Source of the DNA: Phorcus lineatus | Lineage: Eukaryota; Mollusca; Gastropoda; Trochida; Trochidae | Direction: 5' to 3' | DNA length: 64,000 nucleotides | NCBI GenBank assembly: GCA_921293015.1 | Contig: OV121082.1 | Coordinates: 43,978,971 to 44,042,970, forward strand | In this document: positions 1-12,355 of the stretch, in pieces | How the letters are laid out: each line of letters begins with the position of its first letter | Position numbering within the stretch: position 1 is the stretch's first letter | Notes under the pieces: model-generated | Told to the model about the DNA's origin: nothing | Database searches by the model: none | The model's input: the letters and a program-made list of their open reading frames with translations, nothing else | Position numbers and translations under genes: made by a program

Positions 1-555
1 ATTCACAGATGTCTCTCGCTTATCTGATGAAGTCTCTTCCCAGTGTTAAAGTCTCTGTATGAAAGTGAAAGGTTTTATTCACAGATGTCTCTTGCTAATC
101 TGATGAAGTCTCTTCTCAGTGTTAAAGTCTCTGTATGGAAGTGAAAGGTTTTATTCACAGATGTCTCTCGCTAATCTGATGAAGTCTCTTCTCAGTGTTA
201 AAGTCTCTGTATGAAGGTGAAAGGTTTTATTCACAGATGTCTCTCGCTAATCTGATGAAGTCTCTTCCCAGTGTTAAAGTCTCTGTATGGAAGTGAAAGG
301 TTTTATTCACAGATGTCTCTCGCTAATCTGATGAAGTCTCTTCTCAGTGTTAAAGTCTCTGTATGAAAGTGAAAGGTTTTATTCACAGATGTCTCTTGCT
401 AATCTGATGAAGTCTCTTCTCAGTGTTAAAGTCTCTGTATGAAAGTGAAAGGTTTTATTCACAGATGTCTCTCGCTAATCTGATGAAGTCTCTTCTCAGT
501 GTTAAAGTCTCTGTATGAAAGTGAAAGGTTTTATTCACAGATGTCTCTTGCTAAT
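1..555. repeat. 76-bp tandem repeat array (about 7.3 copies), cut by the window edge
   Basis: Units begin with ATTCACAGATGTCTCT at 1, 77, 153, 229, 305, 381, 457 and 533, an exact 76-bp period with no length change. Copies differ at only a few positions (TCTCGC/TCTTGC, CTTCCC/CTTCTC, GAAAGTG/GGAAGTG/GAAGGTG), so the array is young or homogenised. It breaks off in the eighth unit at about 555. The left end is not in the window, so the full length is unknown. Confidence 0.97.
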
Positions 556-2529
556 GTGAGTCACTTTTAGTAGGTGGATATCTCCTCATAATGACTCACT
601 CTGTCCTTTCATTGACATCAATAACATCATCATTACACACGAGAGAGATCAGCTATCAAGACCAAATGTAACATTTTCATCTTAACATCTTCACTTTGGA
701 ATTACCTGATTCTCAATCTAATCAACGGCTGCGATTTTTTATTATCAGTGATCAAAATTTATCAAATTATTATGTGATTGTTATCTCAACATAATTTTTC
801 ATTTTCTTACTATATATGATTTCATTATATATACATATATAGATCTGTGTATCGTGGCCATAGTGACGAGATGATATATCAGGATTCCACTTTTATTAGG
901 CGATTATATTAATGAAATATTGTCAAGGAACCTGCGAGACGATTATCATCAAAATATCATGGTTGCGATGCAATACGTATCCCGATTCTCAAAAGTTCAT
1001 GAAAGAAGTATAAATAGGGCATAACAAATGTTATTTCTTAGCAACAAAACAGTCAAAATTATTACATGAATGGTAATCACAAATTCAGAGAAACTGTAAA
1101 AATTGCAAATAAAATATAAGAAATATTATTATAAATTCTGTTTTTCTAATGTCTGTTATCTCTAAAATAGAATAAAAACTTTGTCAGCTTATATAGTTAT
1201 TTATTTGAAACAAATTGACATGTGTTTACAGTATCGCGATTTATTGTCTCTTATTGCGATACACCAGTGTATCATGGACCCTCACGATATGAATATCCTG
1301 ATAGATTGTTTAAATTTGTGTGTCTCGATGCGCTTGTATCGCGGAGTAGATGATCGATGCAAACATTTTGTAGATAAACAAAAAAAAGTACCTGATTGAA
1401 CCAAAATGATCATAGAAGACTTTTTGAAAAATTGCATTTCTTGAATTTTTTTCAAAATCACTACTTTTAGAAAAGTAGATATAAAAATGAAAAATGTCTG
1501 ATATATCCTATTAAATGATCATAAACAGAAGAATCTTTAAAGAATCCTGTTAATTTATACCTTGAATATTTTCATCCACATATTCAGCTGAGATTAAGAA
1601 AGAATTCTGGTTGAGTTTCTCCTTGAAAACAAGAGGATGACCCTCCTGAATGATCAGAAACTCTGACTAACAATACTATTTATAGCGGCCAACATTTCAA
1701 GTGGCGCTCATCTGATGAAAAGGAAGAAAAACATGAGCGTATCAGACTCAGGAAGAGAAATACAATACAGCGAGCATTCCTGTGATTAGTTCAATTTGTT
1801 CCCAACCAGATCATGATTTCTGCTTCACGCTGATCTTCAAAGATCGGCTGATTGGATGCAGGACTATCCTGCGTACATACTTAAAGACATGATAGACGTT
1901 CCTAGTTTATACGTAAAGACATGATAGACGTTCCTAGTTTATACGTCAAGACATGATCAAGGTTCGAAGCTTATACGTCAAGACGTGATCTCACTTTCTA
2001 GCCGATGGCATCTAACATGTACAAAACACCAACTCCACAAAAACCAGTGTTGGCTTAATAGGCTTCTGGTTATCGACTGTTCTTAAAGAGCCAAGTGCCT
2101 CTCCAGCCAGGCAGACTCAGATGGGAGCCTTTCAAATCAGAGTCTGATCAAATCTCTTCTAACATCTACATCAAAGAACAACAAGTCCTGCAAGTCTAAG
2201 TTTCAACAATGCCTCTAATGCCCCGTGTTAAAAAGCGCTGGAATTAATTCCTCACTGAGGCGTGAGCGCCGATCACGAACCACTGCTCCCTGCCTGAAAG
2301 GACTGTTGGTAAACCATTCCATTGTAAAGGGTCTTCATAAGTAGTTCTAAACTAACACCAACTTTCTACAATAAATCACTGTCACTTTACACATTTTGCA
2401 ATCATTCTAAATGTTCCTAAAGGATTCAAAGAAAGTAAAGAAACAAATCTAAAAGAAGGAGATATAAGAAATGATAAAAGTAAGGATTTATGTCCGAAGA
2501 ATGAAACCATGTTGAATGTAAGGAGGGAC
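556..2529. other. AT-rich non-coding stretch, probably intron or 3' flank of the SDR gene
   Basis: No exon or recognised element was found here apart from the 32-bp repeat at 1877-1997. An open frame at 1181-1399 lies in low-complexity sequence with several TATCGCGAT/TATCATGGA-like words and resembles no protein I know. Confidence 0.5.
1877..1997. repeat. 32-bp tandem repeat, about 3.7 copies
   Basis: The word AAGACATGAT (or AAGACGTGAT) recurs at exact 32-bp steps, with the G of AAGAC at 1886, 1918, 1950 and 1982. The connecting sequence is GTTCCTAGTTTATACGT. The first two units are nearly identical; the third and fourth have diverged. Confidence 0.9.
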
Positions 2530-2539
2530 CATAATGAGC

Positions 2540-2831
2540 GCGTTCGGCTTCGGATCAGGAGGTCTGTGGTTCGAATCCTGCCGGGGGCTCGGCAACTTTG
2601 TCTGCAGTAGAGAACTGTTCTACACACAGTCAGGTTTGGGTGCAATGCTGTACAGAAATTCAGCGCAGTACCACCCATGGTCTCTAGTTCCAGCCGATAC
2701 TCGCAGGTTTCACCGCAATGCATAGCCACAATGGTGTTGCGGGCTTCCTCCTTGCAATAATACTAGCAGCTGCGATATACCGTAAGTGAAATAATCTTGA
2801 AAGCGGCGTTAAACACCAACTCACCTCACCT
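2540..2831 (+). mobile_element. tRNA-headed SINE, 5'-truncated copy
   Basis: Same family as the copy at 18515-18831 but on the other strand. It keeps the part of the tRNA-like head with the B box (GGTTCGAATCC at about 2569-2579), the SINE body, the TTTAACGCCGC-type core (read here as GCGGCGTTAAACACCAACT) and a TCACC-repeat tail. It starts inside the D-arm region, so the acceptor stem and most of the A box are missing. The 10-mer CATAATGAGC flanks it at 2530-2539 and 2832-2841, a probable target-site duplication. Open frames overlapping it on both strands (2382-2729 and 2534-2725) are by-products of the element. Confidence 0.9.
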
Positions 2832-2940
2832 CATAATGAGCTCTTGATCTCCTATGACAACTTTCACAACTAAAACTGTGAATCTGACTATGGCTCTACA
2901 AGTTAGAAGTTTTCTTAAGTACATTACATCTCAATCTACA

Positions 2941-3250
2941 GACACTGATCATCTTATTAAGAAAATATGACATTATATCAGGATCTACAGAAAGTGAACA
3001 TCTTATTACCGGTAAGAAAATATGATATTATATCAGGATCTACAGAAAGTGAACATCTTATTAAGAAAATATGATATTATATCTGTATAGTTGATTATAT
3101 CAGGATATACAGAAAGTGAACATCTTATTAAGAAAATATTATATTACATCAGGATCTACAGAAAGTGGACATTCAACTTAAGAAAATATGACATTACATC
3201 AGGTTCTAAAGAAAAAGAACATCTTATCAAGGAAATATGACATTAACCCT
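2941..3250. repeat. Degenerate tandem repeat of about 50 bp, 5-6 copies
   Basis: AAGAAAATATGACATTATATC followed by AGGATCTACAGAAAGTGAAC and ATCTTATT recurs, with the GAAAATAT word near 2961, 3016, 3065, 3132 and 3182 and a decayed copy at about 3228. Spacing varies (about 46-67 bp) because of small insertions such as ACCGGT and TGTATAGTTGAT. Confidence 0.85.
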
Positions 3251-6200
3251 GAAAAGGAACTACGACATTACATCTGAAACTACAGACTGTGATCACCTTG
3301 TAGCTGTTTGTTAATCATCTGCCGAATGATGTGTCGCTTCAGACACTACAGACATCCCACATGAATAATATTGGTCACAAATATTTGGAATACAGTAATG
3401 GAAAGATAGAGAGCGACTCCACACCAGACCATAGATTAGTTGCATGGAAGGGAACAGAGATAGCCAAGAGATGGATATGCAACCAGACTGATTCAACATT
3501 ATTTTATTTGATTTATATGCCTCATGAAGTCACTTCCTTTCTTCTACATTGTGACTATAAAATTTCTTTCAAACGATATATATATACACATCTTTAAGCA
3601 TCAATAAAGTGTCACTTTTGTTCTAACAAAGAATATGATATGTTTTTATCCTATTGAGCACTGAAAGAGTCTGTTAGAAAGTTTTCATTTCATTTCACCT
3701 CATTTAATAACTATGATTATTTTATCATTCTTTTCTGTTCTATATTCTATGAGTCACTTTGTCTGAACGCTGATCTTCCTTTCATAAGAGATCAACTAAT
3801 GGCAAATCTGGATATAAACATTTGCAATGTCATAAATGACAATTGATAATTATTTTTCCGCTTAAACATTTTGGCTGTTTGATTAATGTCAAAATTTGAA
3901 AGGCAAATTTATAGGAATGACACCTTATTAGCAAAGGGGTTAAAACCTAGATTATCTGCTAGCTAAAGACAGGCCATACCAGAATAAACTGGGACCCTTA
4001 AGTAAATGGTAAACACATTTTGTAAAAAACTTCTCCAGGTGTCATGCAAGTACATGTTTTAAACAGTAAATTCTGCACTACAGAAAGTGTAAATCGTGAC
4101 ATTGTACACTAATCACCAACATCCTTTTCTACAACAAATCCTGCAAGGGAAACAGGTGGAAAATGTGAACGTGATTGATTTGATAATGGTTCTGATTAGT
4201 TTCAAAGAATTCATCAATTATCTTGCTAAACGAGGCATAGCTCTTCGACTCTGAAAATGTGATAACGCACACAATGCTTTCTATGGTGTCAACTTTTATA
4301 ATTCTTCATAATAACTATCTTTTTGATCATTTAATAACATCCTGGCTTATTTTTCTCTCATAATGAGAGAAATCACCCAAGTCATCACCTGCAAAGGAAT
4401 TATTTGAAATTCCAGACGAGTCAGCGAAGTGGAACAAACTTGTTGAGATGGCCTCCGATTCAATATGGTCTTAGTTATGGGACATGACTCATGACTGATC
4501 TGAAGTCAAAACAATGTCTTGTGACAGCGCCCTGCGTATCATTATCAGATTAGACTATATGAAATTCCTCAAGACTCCGAGTGTAACGCTACTAAAATTT
4601 CATTAGCGACTTCCTGTGGCAAACCTATCTGTCTTTGGCATGCTGAAATATTGACTTGATCAGCCAGGAACATTTAAAGCACACAAGATCGAACAAGTAA
4701 CCAAATTACAAATGATTTCAATACCAGTTAGCGGCAGGCGGATAAGATTTACCCACAATTCCTGTTTCTTGTAACCGCTTCCCGTATCACGCCAAAATGG
4801 CATGAGGGAATCTTCAAAACTGTTTTATTTCATGTTACTCAGAGCTCTCCTGACAACGTCAACATCAGTTTGAAACAATAAAAAGTCATAGGAGAAAATT
4901 GTGGTATCAATGTCAATTTGTGTGTATTAACCTGATTCATTCTGACAGTGTTGATAATCTAATGTTTTGTACAAGACATTGCACTCAAAAGAGGAAAGAT
5001 AATAAAATATCAAATCATAACTTTGATGATAGCAACGATCTCATCAATCATAAAGTCAATTTTTTAAAAAGTTTGTAATATAATTGTTTTAAATACAAAG
5101 TAGGCTGTTAAAATTCATAGAAACGGGAAGGTCATGTGTGTTATACAGTTGCTTTTATACACTTTTTACTCATATACTTAAACAGACAACCATGCAACAT
5201 GAGTATTTGGTAAAAGAAGGAGTCTCTAATAGTTTTAATTGTTAAATATTCTGCATTTCTCGTACGTTTCTATCAAATTTTAATTTAGGGGTTAGATTTA
5301 TTTGAATTATCGTCAGAGGGTCAAAACATCTCATTACTCAATCCCATCATCCTTAGTCCTGGAGGAAGTAATTAAGAATCAAGCAAAAACCACTGGCGGC
5401 CATTTTTGTGTGAACACCTTTTATCCTTTGAGGAAGTAAAATGGATACATTCTTTTTAAAACTGCTTCTTTTGATTAAAAAAACATTGTTTTGAAATTGG
5501 AAACCCTATAATTTTCATTTTACGAGAAACCCAGGCTAAATGGGCTTGTCGTTAAGCTGCTAGTATTGTCAATGCTGGCGGTGTTTCCTAAATCTGAGGG
5601 TCTGGGTTCAAATCCCGCAACGAACTCTATCCAAAACGTACAAGAATTTGTACTATTGCAGATAGTGGGATCCTAAATAAACACTGTCACATTTGTGGGA
5701 TCATGTGCACTTAACTTATCTAAATAACTTTGCTCCTACCCCTTTAAGTAATAGCTCTTTCCCCCCATATATCTATACCCTAGTTATTATCCACATGGTC
5801 AAATACAAGTGGGGACATATTTTCAATATGAGCACTTAATTTTGCACAAATAACTTTTTCCAAGCAACGATTGTTTGAGCATGAGTTACTGTATTAGTCG
5901 TCTGTGACGTCATAAAACCATTGTTTGTGAAGTCGCTGTAGCCGGCTATCTGAGTGGCGCAGATCCTTTGAGTGGAGCAGGTTGTTTTCGGAAAAATTAG
6001 ATTGAATAGTATCAGTAATAAAGAAATTATTACACTAGCAAGCGTGTCATATGACTTTTATGAAACTCTTGCCAATTTGTGTATAACCTGAGTGAGAAAA
6101 AAAATTCACACTCATTTCGTAAAAGACATTTTACACACTTGCTCTATCTATATCAAATAAAAAATCATGACACATTTATTTCACAAAAGTATTTCGCCAA

Positions 6201-7718
6201 CCATGTATGTCTGCATTTGGATAATAATAAAATAAATTGGGACCCTGATGACGTCTAGATGGTTTAATGATACCAACTGATTTATATAAGTGTGGAAAGT
6301 AGGTTGTGAATTTCATAAATAGCTGTTGATTCACGAACTTATCCCCGCTAGTGGACACCGGCGGGGGCCCGAGACGCTAATAGCATGTTTGTGTAGGATT
6401 GACTAATGGAGTCCCCGTCTCTGACCGACAGAATAATTATAAAATTGGATGATTCTTCATTTGGAACACGATAAACACCCTATCAGTGACGGGAATCTCT
6501 TTTGCAAATCCCTAAAGATGACAGGGAAATTATGGTGTTGGAGCATGAGATATACCAAGAAATTACTTTCTTACATCTTGGGAGAAAAACAATGTCCTCC
6601 TGGTTGAGATCCAGAACTCTTCACACTGATTCTGAGAAAGGAGCTCTTGAATAAAGAGTACTCCACACTGAAGAGCAATGATAAGAGGGACAATCCAAGA
6701 TCAGAAGATGGCCCTCTAGTCTCGGGCCTCCATATAGCGATCAATAGAATTTCACTTACTATACTTACTCAATGGATTGCAATTTCTTTTGACTGAGATA
6801 GTTCAAGTCGATAAGCCGAATAATCAACACTATTCAAGGTAGAGTTTTAAGAGGAAGTGAATTAAGGATACGTACATCATATTGATCCGAAGCTGCGAAT
6901 AACCATCACTCCTCCCATCTTCAGACTTTACCTTCTGAAATATTAACTTGCCTCGGCCATTTCAGGATCACTACCTCACCAAAATGCCTCAATTCAATAA
7001 ACCTGCAGACATGGGATACAAACGTAATCATTTACTCAATTACATATTCAACTCCTTCTCAATCCATCAAAGTCAGATGCTGAAAAAATTTGTTTTTTAG
7101 ATAATTGTTTTAAAAACTTTAGATGTGTGAGGCTCTGGGTCGAGTGTAAGATTGCTCCATGTCTGTGGCCATGTCTATTAGATTGCAATCTTACTTCCAA
7201 CTTTCAACCACTGCTCTCTTTAGATGCTCTATTCAGCGGTATCTGTCTGGTTGTGAATCTTAACTTAACCAAACACCAGGACACTAAGAATTGTCAGTTA
7301 TACTTCGCTGACATTTTACCAAAGGTATAATCAATTCCTCGCTTACTTTACTTTCTTAAGCATTCAAATTTCAGTATCATCAATCTATTTTCAAACTGCA
7401 TTCAATATCAGGGTAATTTCTGTCAATTTCACAAATACAGACTCTGAATTGATCATCCACTTCCATCTATCTACATGTTTATCAAGTATCTATTGATCCC
7501 TATCCATGTCACTGTCTGGAATCGGAGCTTTATAGCTTTCTGCAGATAAACTCTAAGATTTCATTAAATTGACACAAAAATGTATCAATGCTTTTTAACA
7601 ATTGCTATCCTATCAAACTTTATTTTACTTTGTTTACTATCCTATTTGATTTAGATTAGATTCTTTGGGGGCCTTTTTCACACCTCATGAATACTATCTC
7701 CAATTAACATAGACTGCA
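3251..7718. other. AT-rich non-coding stretch with scattered repeat debris
   Basis: No exon was recognised. It holds the tRNA-like sequence at 5542-5616, a CRE-like GTGACGTCAT near 5905-5914, and a short GC-rich patch around 6346-6376 (GACACCGGCGGGGGCCCGAG). Minus-strand codons for the missing C-terminal SDR exons (for example the YGDP or FVHVDNL-type region) were looked for by eye and not seen. Confidence 0.45.
5542..5616 (+). repeat. tRNA-like sequence, probable SINE head fragment
   Basis: There is an A-box-like block (GGGCTTGTCGTTAAGCTGC, 5542-5560) and a B box (GGGTTCAAATCCC, 5604-5616) at about the spacing of a tRNA with a long variable arm. Stems do not close well enough for a functional tRNA. 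The flanking sequence looks like SINE body, but no second copy was identified in this window. Confidence 0.4.
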
Positions 7719-8460
7719 TACTGTAAAATCATTTATTTTCGCGGGGTGTTATTTTCGCGCAAACATTAAAAATGACTGATTCGCGGGGTTTAATTTTCGC
7801 GCACATCGACTTAACAGTAGCAAAAATTTAACGAACAAATCTACATGCACTTATAAAAACAATAATATTTATTCAAAAAGTCAATGATCCAAAATTTATT
7901 GTCATTAAATGTATTCAAGTTTTGAAGTGGTAACGATAGGCTACCTATCGCCAAGTTTTCCCGGAAGTAAACATTTGGAACGGTTTAGTTTGATCTTTAA
8001 CTACAAACAATAGTGTTCGAATGATGTGACTTCTCGAGATCTCGTTCTAAGACATTTAATACCGAACCGAAAATATACCGACTCGAGGGTCCTTTACCGC
8101 AATACACACCGAATCGAAGCTCCAGCGTACCGCAATCAAAACATGAGGACATGCATATTGGTTATCAAGAGTGGATTCCGCCAAGCCGGATTATTGTGAT
8201 GACTGTGTTTGCACAACAAACAACGTGCATATCGGCGTACACACTTGTGAGATCCCTAGCCTAATTAGTGACTCGTCATTAATGAACGAACCATACATAA
8301 CTGTGAGTAATAAAATGTGTCAAACAAATTATTTGTCTGTTATTGGTTTTCTTCACGTTCATAACCATAATATTTCGCGATGTTTTATTATTCGCGCATT
8401 ATTGCTTTGCGCGAAAAGCGCGAAAATTAAACCCCCGCGAAATATTATGATTTTACAGTA
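7719..8460. mobile_element. Non-autonomous TIR element (MITE-like) with TA target-site duplication
   Basis: The ends are inverted: CTGTAAAATCAT..TTTTCGCGGGG at 7721 onward, and its complement CCCCCGCGAAATATTATGATTTTACAG ending at 8458 (given as positions, with key words CCCCGCGAAA and ATGATTTTACAG). The arms match over about 45 bp with small gaps. The element is flanked by TA at 7719-7720 and 8459-8460, as expected for Tc1/mariner-type insertion. It is 738 bp long without a transposase frame. TTTTCGCG/CGCGAAAA words recur near both ends. The 108-codon frame at 8171-8497 runs across the right TIR and is not a gene. Confidence 0.9.
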
Positions 8461-8947
8461 TGTAGAGCTGAAGGTCACAGATGCCGGTGTGTTATAAAAT
8501 CTTAAATTTTCATTTTCATCTAAGTGGTCTTTTGTTTTCAAAATCTACAAAAAATATGTAAGAGAACTACTTTCTTAATTAATAATAATGATTGCTAATT
8601 AATATCTTTGACAATATTGAATAGAAACGAAAGGGAATTCAAGGTAATAAACATAGAGTGAATAAACCAGTATATCCACCCCCATGTTGAGCAATATGGA
8701 CACTTATATTGCACTATATGTAAGTTTTAATACCAAACCAAATCAAATCTCTGCCTCATCATATACTACAAGAATTTTACTTTCAAATCTGCTTCTTAGT
8801 GCTACACACAGCCATGTAGTTTATGCATATGCAAACCGCTACATAACTGTGCTTGTTAAGTGAGGATATGTAGAAAGTGGCCATCAAAAACTCTAACCAT
8901 CACAATGTTGGTATAAATATCATAATGCATCTGCAACCATCACTTAC
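8461..8947. other. Intron sequence downstream of the SDR exon at 8948-9106
   Basis: It begins (reading on the minus strand) with the donor GTAAGTG at 8947-8941 and continues as AT-rich non-coding sequence. No further exon was recognised. Confidence 0.6.
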
Positions 8948-9106
8948 CACTATGCGTGGGATGTGCCTCTGTTCACCAGGTCCATATACCCCAGCCAGTC
9001 TAAGAGCACATGTGTTTAGTGTCTTCTGATTGGCTGTCTTTGAACCATTGGCACCAAGAACCTTCTTCTCAGAGAGCATCTTGGTGTAGGAATAGTAGTC
9101 TGTGAA
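8948..9106 (-). CDS. SDR42E1: SDR42E1-like dehydrogenase, internal exon with catalytic YxxxK
   Basis: This 159-bp, phase-0 exon encodes 53 residues. It starts FTDYYSYTK, holding the extended-SDR catalytic pair Tyr-x-x-x-Lys (YSYTK), and ends CALRLAGVYGPGEQRHIPRIV-like, the substrate-side region highly conserved in SDR42E1 and 3-beta-HSD-type enzymes. Splice signals are textbook: acceptor TTTTTTCTTCCAG before 9106 and donor GTG|GTAAGT after 8948. Family members are NAD(P)-dependent, often membrane-associated steroid or sterol-like oxidoreductases; the substrate is not shown by the sequence. It joins in phase to the exon at 13169-13284. The next exon, expected to begin near a SYIEKG-like sequence, is not visible. 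SDR42E2 or another 42E paralogue remains possible. Confidence 0.93.
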
Positions 9107-10289
9107 CTGGAAGAAAAAATCAACAGTAAGATTTTTTAGATAAGGTTGACAACGAAACATAATTTTTGCTGTTGATAAAACTTGTATTTGTGAAATAAAC
9201 CTGGAAAACCAATATCTTTATAGGAAACTAATTAAAGGTCAGCATAAACTATCTTATCTTTATAAAGTGATTCATTTATCCATGTATAATCCTTTTGAAT
9301 CTCATCAATAAAATCAGAAAATTCCGATATCATCTCCTAGAATGCAATGATGATGTCACCAACTATTTTCATGACAATATTGACACAAAAATAGAACTTG
9401 AGCAAAGACAGTAGTTATAAGGTTAAAGTGATTATGGGTCCATTTGAAATCTAATTCATTATCCAATGTTTTTTCTGTTGACTGACATTAATTTTTTCTA
9501 CAAATTAATCTTTTGATTTCATGGATAACACTTTCACAATCTCAAACGCCCACAGAGATGATGCTACAAGCCTGTCCATAGAAAAGGTTCTTTATTTTCA
9601 TAAATAATTTCTGTATAGACAACAGGATATCACCCAAAATATACATTTTCCAAGCTTGCTAACTTGTAGACTTAGAATTAATTTCAATTAGACATGGCCA
9701 TTTCATGACCAGTTCGGAGAATTTTTACACTAATGATCTATTGAACGGCAAATACAAATTCAAGACATATTTTCAACTATTGAAGATTTCCTACAATCTT
9801 TGTAAATACTATTATGTAGAATTATCAATCTTTTAAAGCAATTGAAATATGTTCTGATGCAAAATATAAAGATTGATTAATTTTACAATTCCTTTGATAA
9901 TGGTCATCCACTGGAACCACATACTGGAACCATACACAATTTAAGTGCTCTAACCTTCCCTGTAAATCTCTGACCACAACCAAGGCTATTGAAAATCGGT
10001 AATTACAAGAAATTACATGAGGTTGATGGCAGCCCAGTCTCCCTGTGGAGTCTGTGACTGATTCCGCACTCCCAGAATATAGATTAATATCCCATTATAT
10101 ACAAAACTGTGTATTCCATCATTTTATGATCATTATAGTCTGGTAATAACCCCTATATTCAATCATCAGATCGATGATCCAACAGTGCTCCATATGGTAG
10201 TTATCAGCAGTATTTCAATCTGACAAATGACTTTACATAATGTTTGTCTAGACAAATCTTAACCCTTAAAGAAATCCAATGTGAGGGGC

Positions 10290-10730
10290 AATGTAGTTTT
10301 GATATTTTCATATCTTAACCATGGCGTCATATGATTTAGTTATGCATCAAATCTGACACTTGTTGAAAAGGAAAGGCGACCTGATCAATTCATGAATTCA
10401 TTCAAATGCAAATGTGACATTTGTTTATACAAAACTGCATTTTTAAAGAAATTAAATATAAAAGACAACATTATTTTGATATTTACATAGGTTATTATGG
10501 TGTCAGATGAATTCATAAATGCATCAAATCTGACATTTGTAGAAAAGAAAAGTAAAACCTCTTAATAAAAGAATTTATTCATTCAAAGTGCAAATGTACA
10601 GTTTCAAATTGCTAAACAAAGGACAATTATCAATGCATACATAACCATGGCGTTAAATGTTTTTGAGTACGGCATCTAATCTGACATCCGTCTAAAAGGA
10701 GAGAGAAACTGCTCAATTCAGGAAAGTTTT
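10290..10730. repeat. Degenerate tandem repeat, about three units of 150-177 bp
   Basis: CATCAAATCTGACA (or CATCTAATCTGACA) recurs at 10345, 10522 and 10673, each preceded by an ACCATGGCGT/TTATGGTGT block and followed by AAAAGGAAAG-type and CATTCAAATGCAAATGT-type blocks in the same order. Copies are clearly diverged. Confidence 0.75.
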
Positions 10731-12091
10731 TAAAAAACAAGTTTAGAGCAATCATGGTTCAATGAGAAGAAATGTATTGATTTCAAATTTTGAGTTTCCG
10801 CAAGATCAGAAACATTTAATTTGTAATAAAAGTAAAATACTAAAACATCTTAATTAAATGCAACAGCAGATGATGAGATAAAATTTAATTCCACAACTAA
10901 CTGAAAAATATACCAAATTTCATCAAAATAATGAAGAAAATCTTCCATAATGCTACGGCACATGATATATCCTCCTTAAAAGATCTTGAAATCAAAATAA
11001 ATAACAATTTCGTGCATCAAAATGTCATCATGCATTGGGATCATAATTAATCTTAGAAATCTATAAACAAAACAATTATTTGAAACCACAATATGAACAA
11101 GCTATCATGCAGATTTTGAATTACGAGATACAATTTAAAAATTTAATGGTTAAAATGACCTGTCAGTCTTAGCTTGAGGGAAGATTTAGTTAATGGAGGA
11201 GATAGTTTGAAAGTTTAGAAATGAAAGAGCTTGAGGTAAATCAATCTGAAATATAATATAAATATATAAGGTGTAAAATGTGTAAAAGTATTTTTGTAGT
11301 ATTCTTTGTTTATTTAGAAATCATTTGCTGCCAATAACTCAAAATAAAAAACATGATAAATGAAAATACGGACAAAATAGAAAAGGAACCCTCATATAAT
11401 TTTGCTGCTATAAATAGAAACAGGCCTATTATTTGCAGGGCCATGCAAGGACTTTGAGATGTAAACATATTTAGAAATAGATCTAACTAACAATTCAATG
11501 AAAAATATTCCTTGCACAGGAAAATGCATTTGCACGTGCATTGCCATAGCAACTGTGCAATTGACAATCATTGCCATCATTTAACTCGCAAGGATAGCAA
11601 TTCTTAACAACTATGAAATATCAGAGATTAAGCAACAATAAACGCATCAAAGAGTGCATGCCTTCATTACACAATTGTATTTCATATCTGAATTTTGCAA
11701 ACTTGGTCAGGACTTAAATCTTATTTCTTTTTCTAAATCTAACTAACAAAACCGTTCATTGCGATAACCAACACCTTAATTGAACACCAAGGTGATAAAC
11801 AAGGGAAATCCAAGTACACAAATAACAGTGATGTAACAGATTGTGGGTTCATTCTTAGCTAAGGCAAGTTTTAGAGGGTGTACTAAACTTCAAAACTAGA
11901 ATAAGGTACTTTGTAGCTGATCCATATTTCTGATTTGATTTCAAAATATTGCTGAATGTTTTATCTACCAAACTGTAAAGTTGCATACACAATTATTTAA
12001 AAAAGGCTTTGATAAAAATGCAAACCTGATGAAGCATCTTTAAGGTGTTGGTGTGAGCTAGGTTGATGGTTTGCTTGATCCAGGTACAGTT

Positions 12092-12355
12092 GGACAATAT
12101 GCATGCTCAATGATAATGAAAGGCCGGATGGTTTATAGCAAAATTTGGCTCAGATGAAAAATGTAAACGTGGGGAAGTGGAATTACAAATCAAAGCTCAG
12201 TTTGAGGGAGAGATGGGAAGAGGGGACAATATGCATGCTCACTGATAATGAAAGGGTGGATGGTTTATAGCAAAATTTGGCTCCGATGAAAAATGTAAAT
12301 GTGGGGAAGTGGAATTACAAATCAAAACTCAGTTTGAGGGAGAGATGGGAGGAGG
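12092..12355. repeat. 132-bp tandem duplication
   Basis: GGACAATATGCATGCTCA starts at 12092 and again at 12224. The two units match throughout, including GGTTTATAGCAAAATTTGGC and the purine-rich end GAGGGAGAGATGGGA, with few substitutions (for example AATGATAATG/ACTGATAATG, AACGTGG/AATGTGG). Confidence 0.95.

Noticed and set aside
1..555. Hammerhead ribozyme in the 76-bp repeat (CTGATGA and GAAA words present in each unit)
   Set aside because: A hairpin GTGAA/TTCAC follows GAAA, but the required A-U closing pair and cleavage triplet are absent, and the sequence between CTGATGA and GAAA does not form stem II.
2382..2729. 115-codon minus-strand and 63-codon plus-strand frames
   Set aside because: They overlap the SINE copy at 2540-2831, and their sequence comes from the tRNA-like head and body.
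8171..8497. 108-codon plus-strand frame
   Set aside because: It runs through the inside and right terminal repeat of the TA-flanked TIR element.
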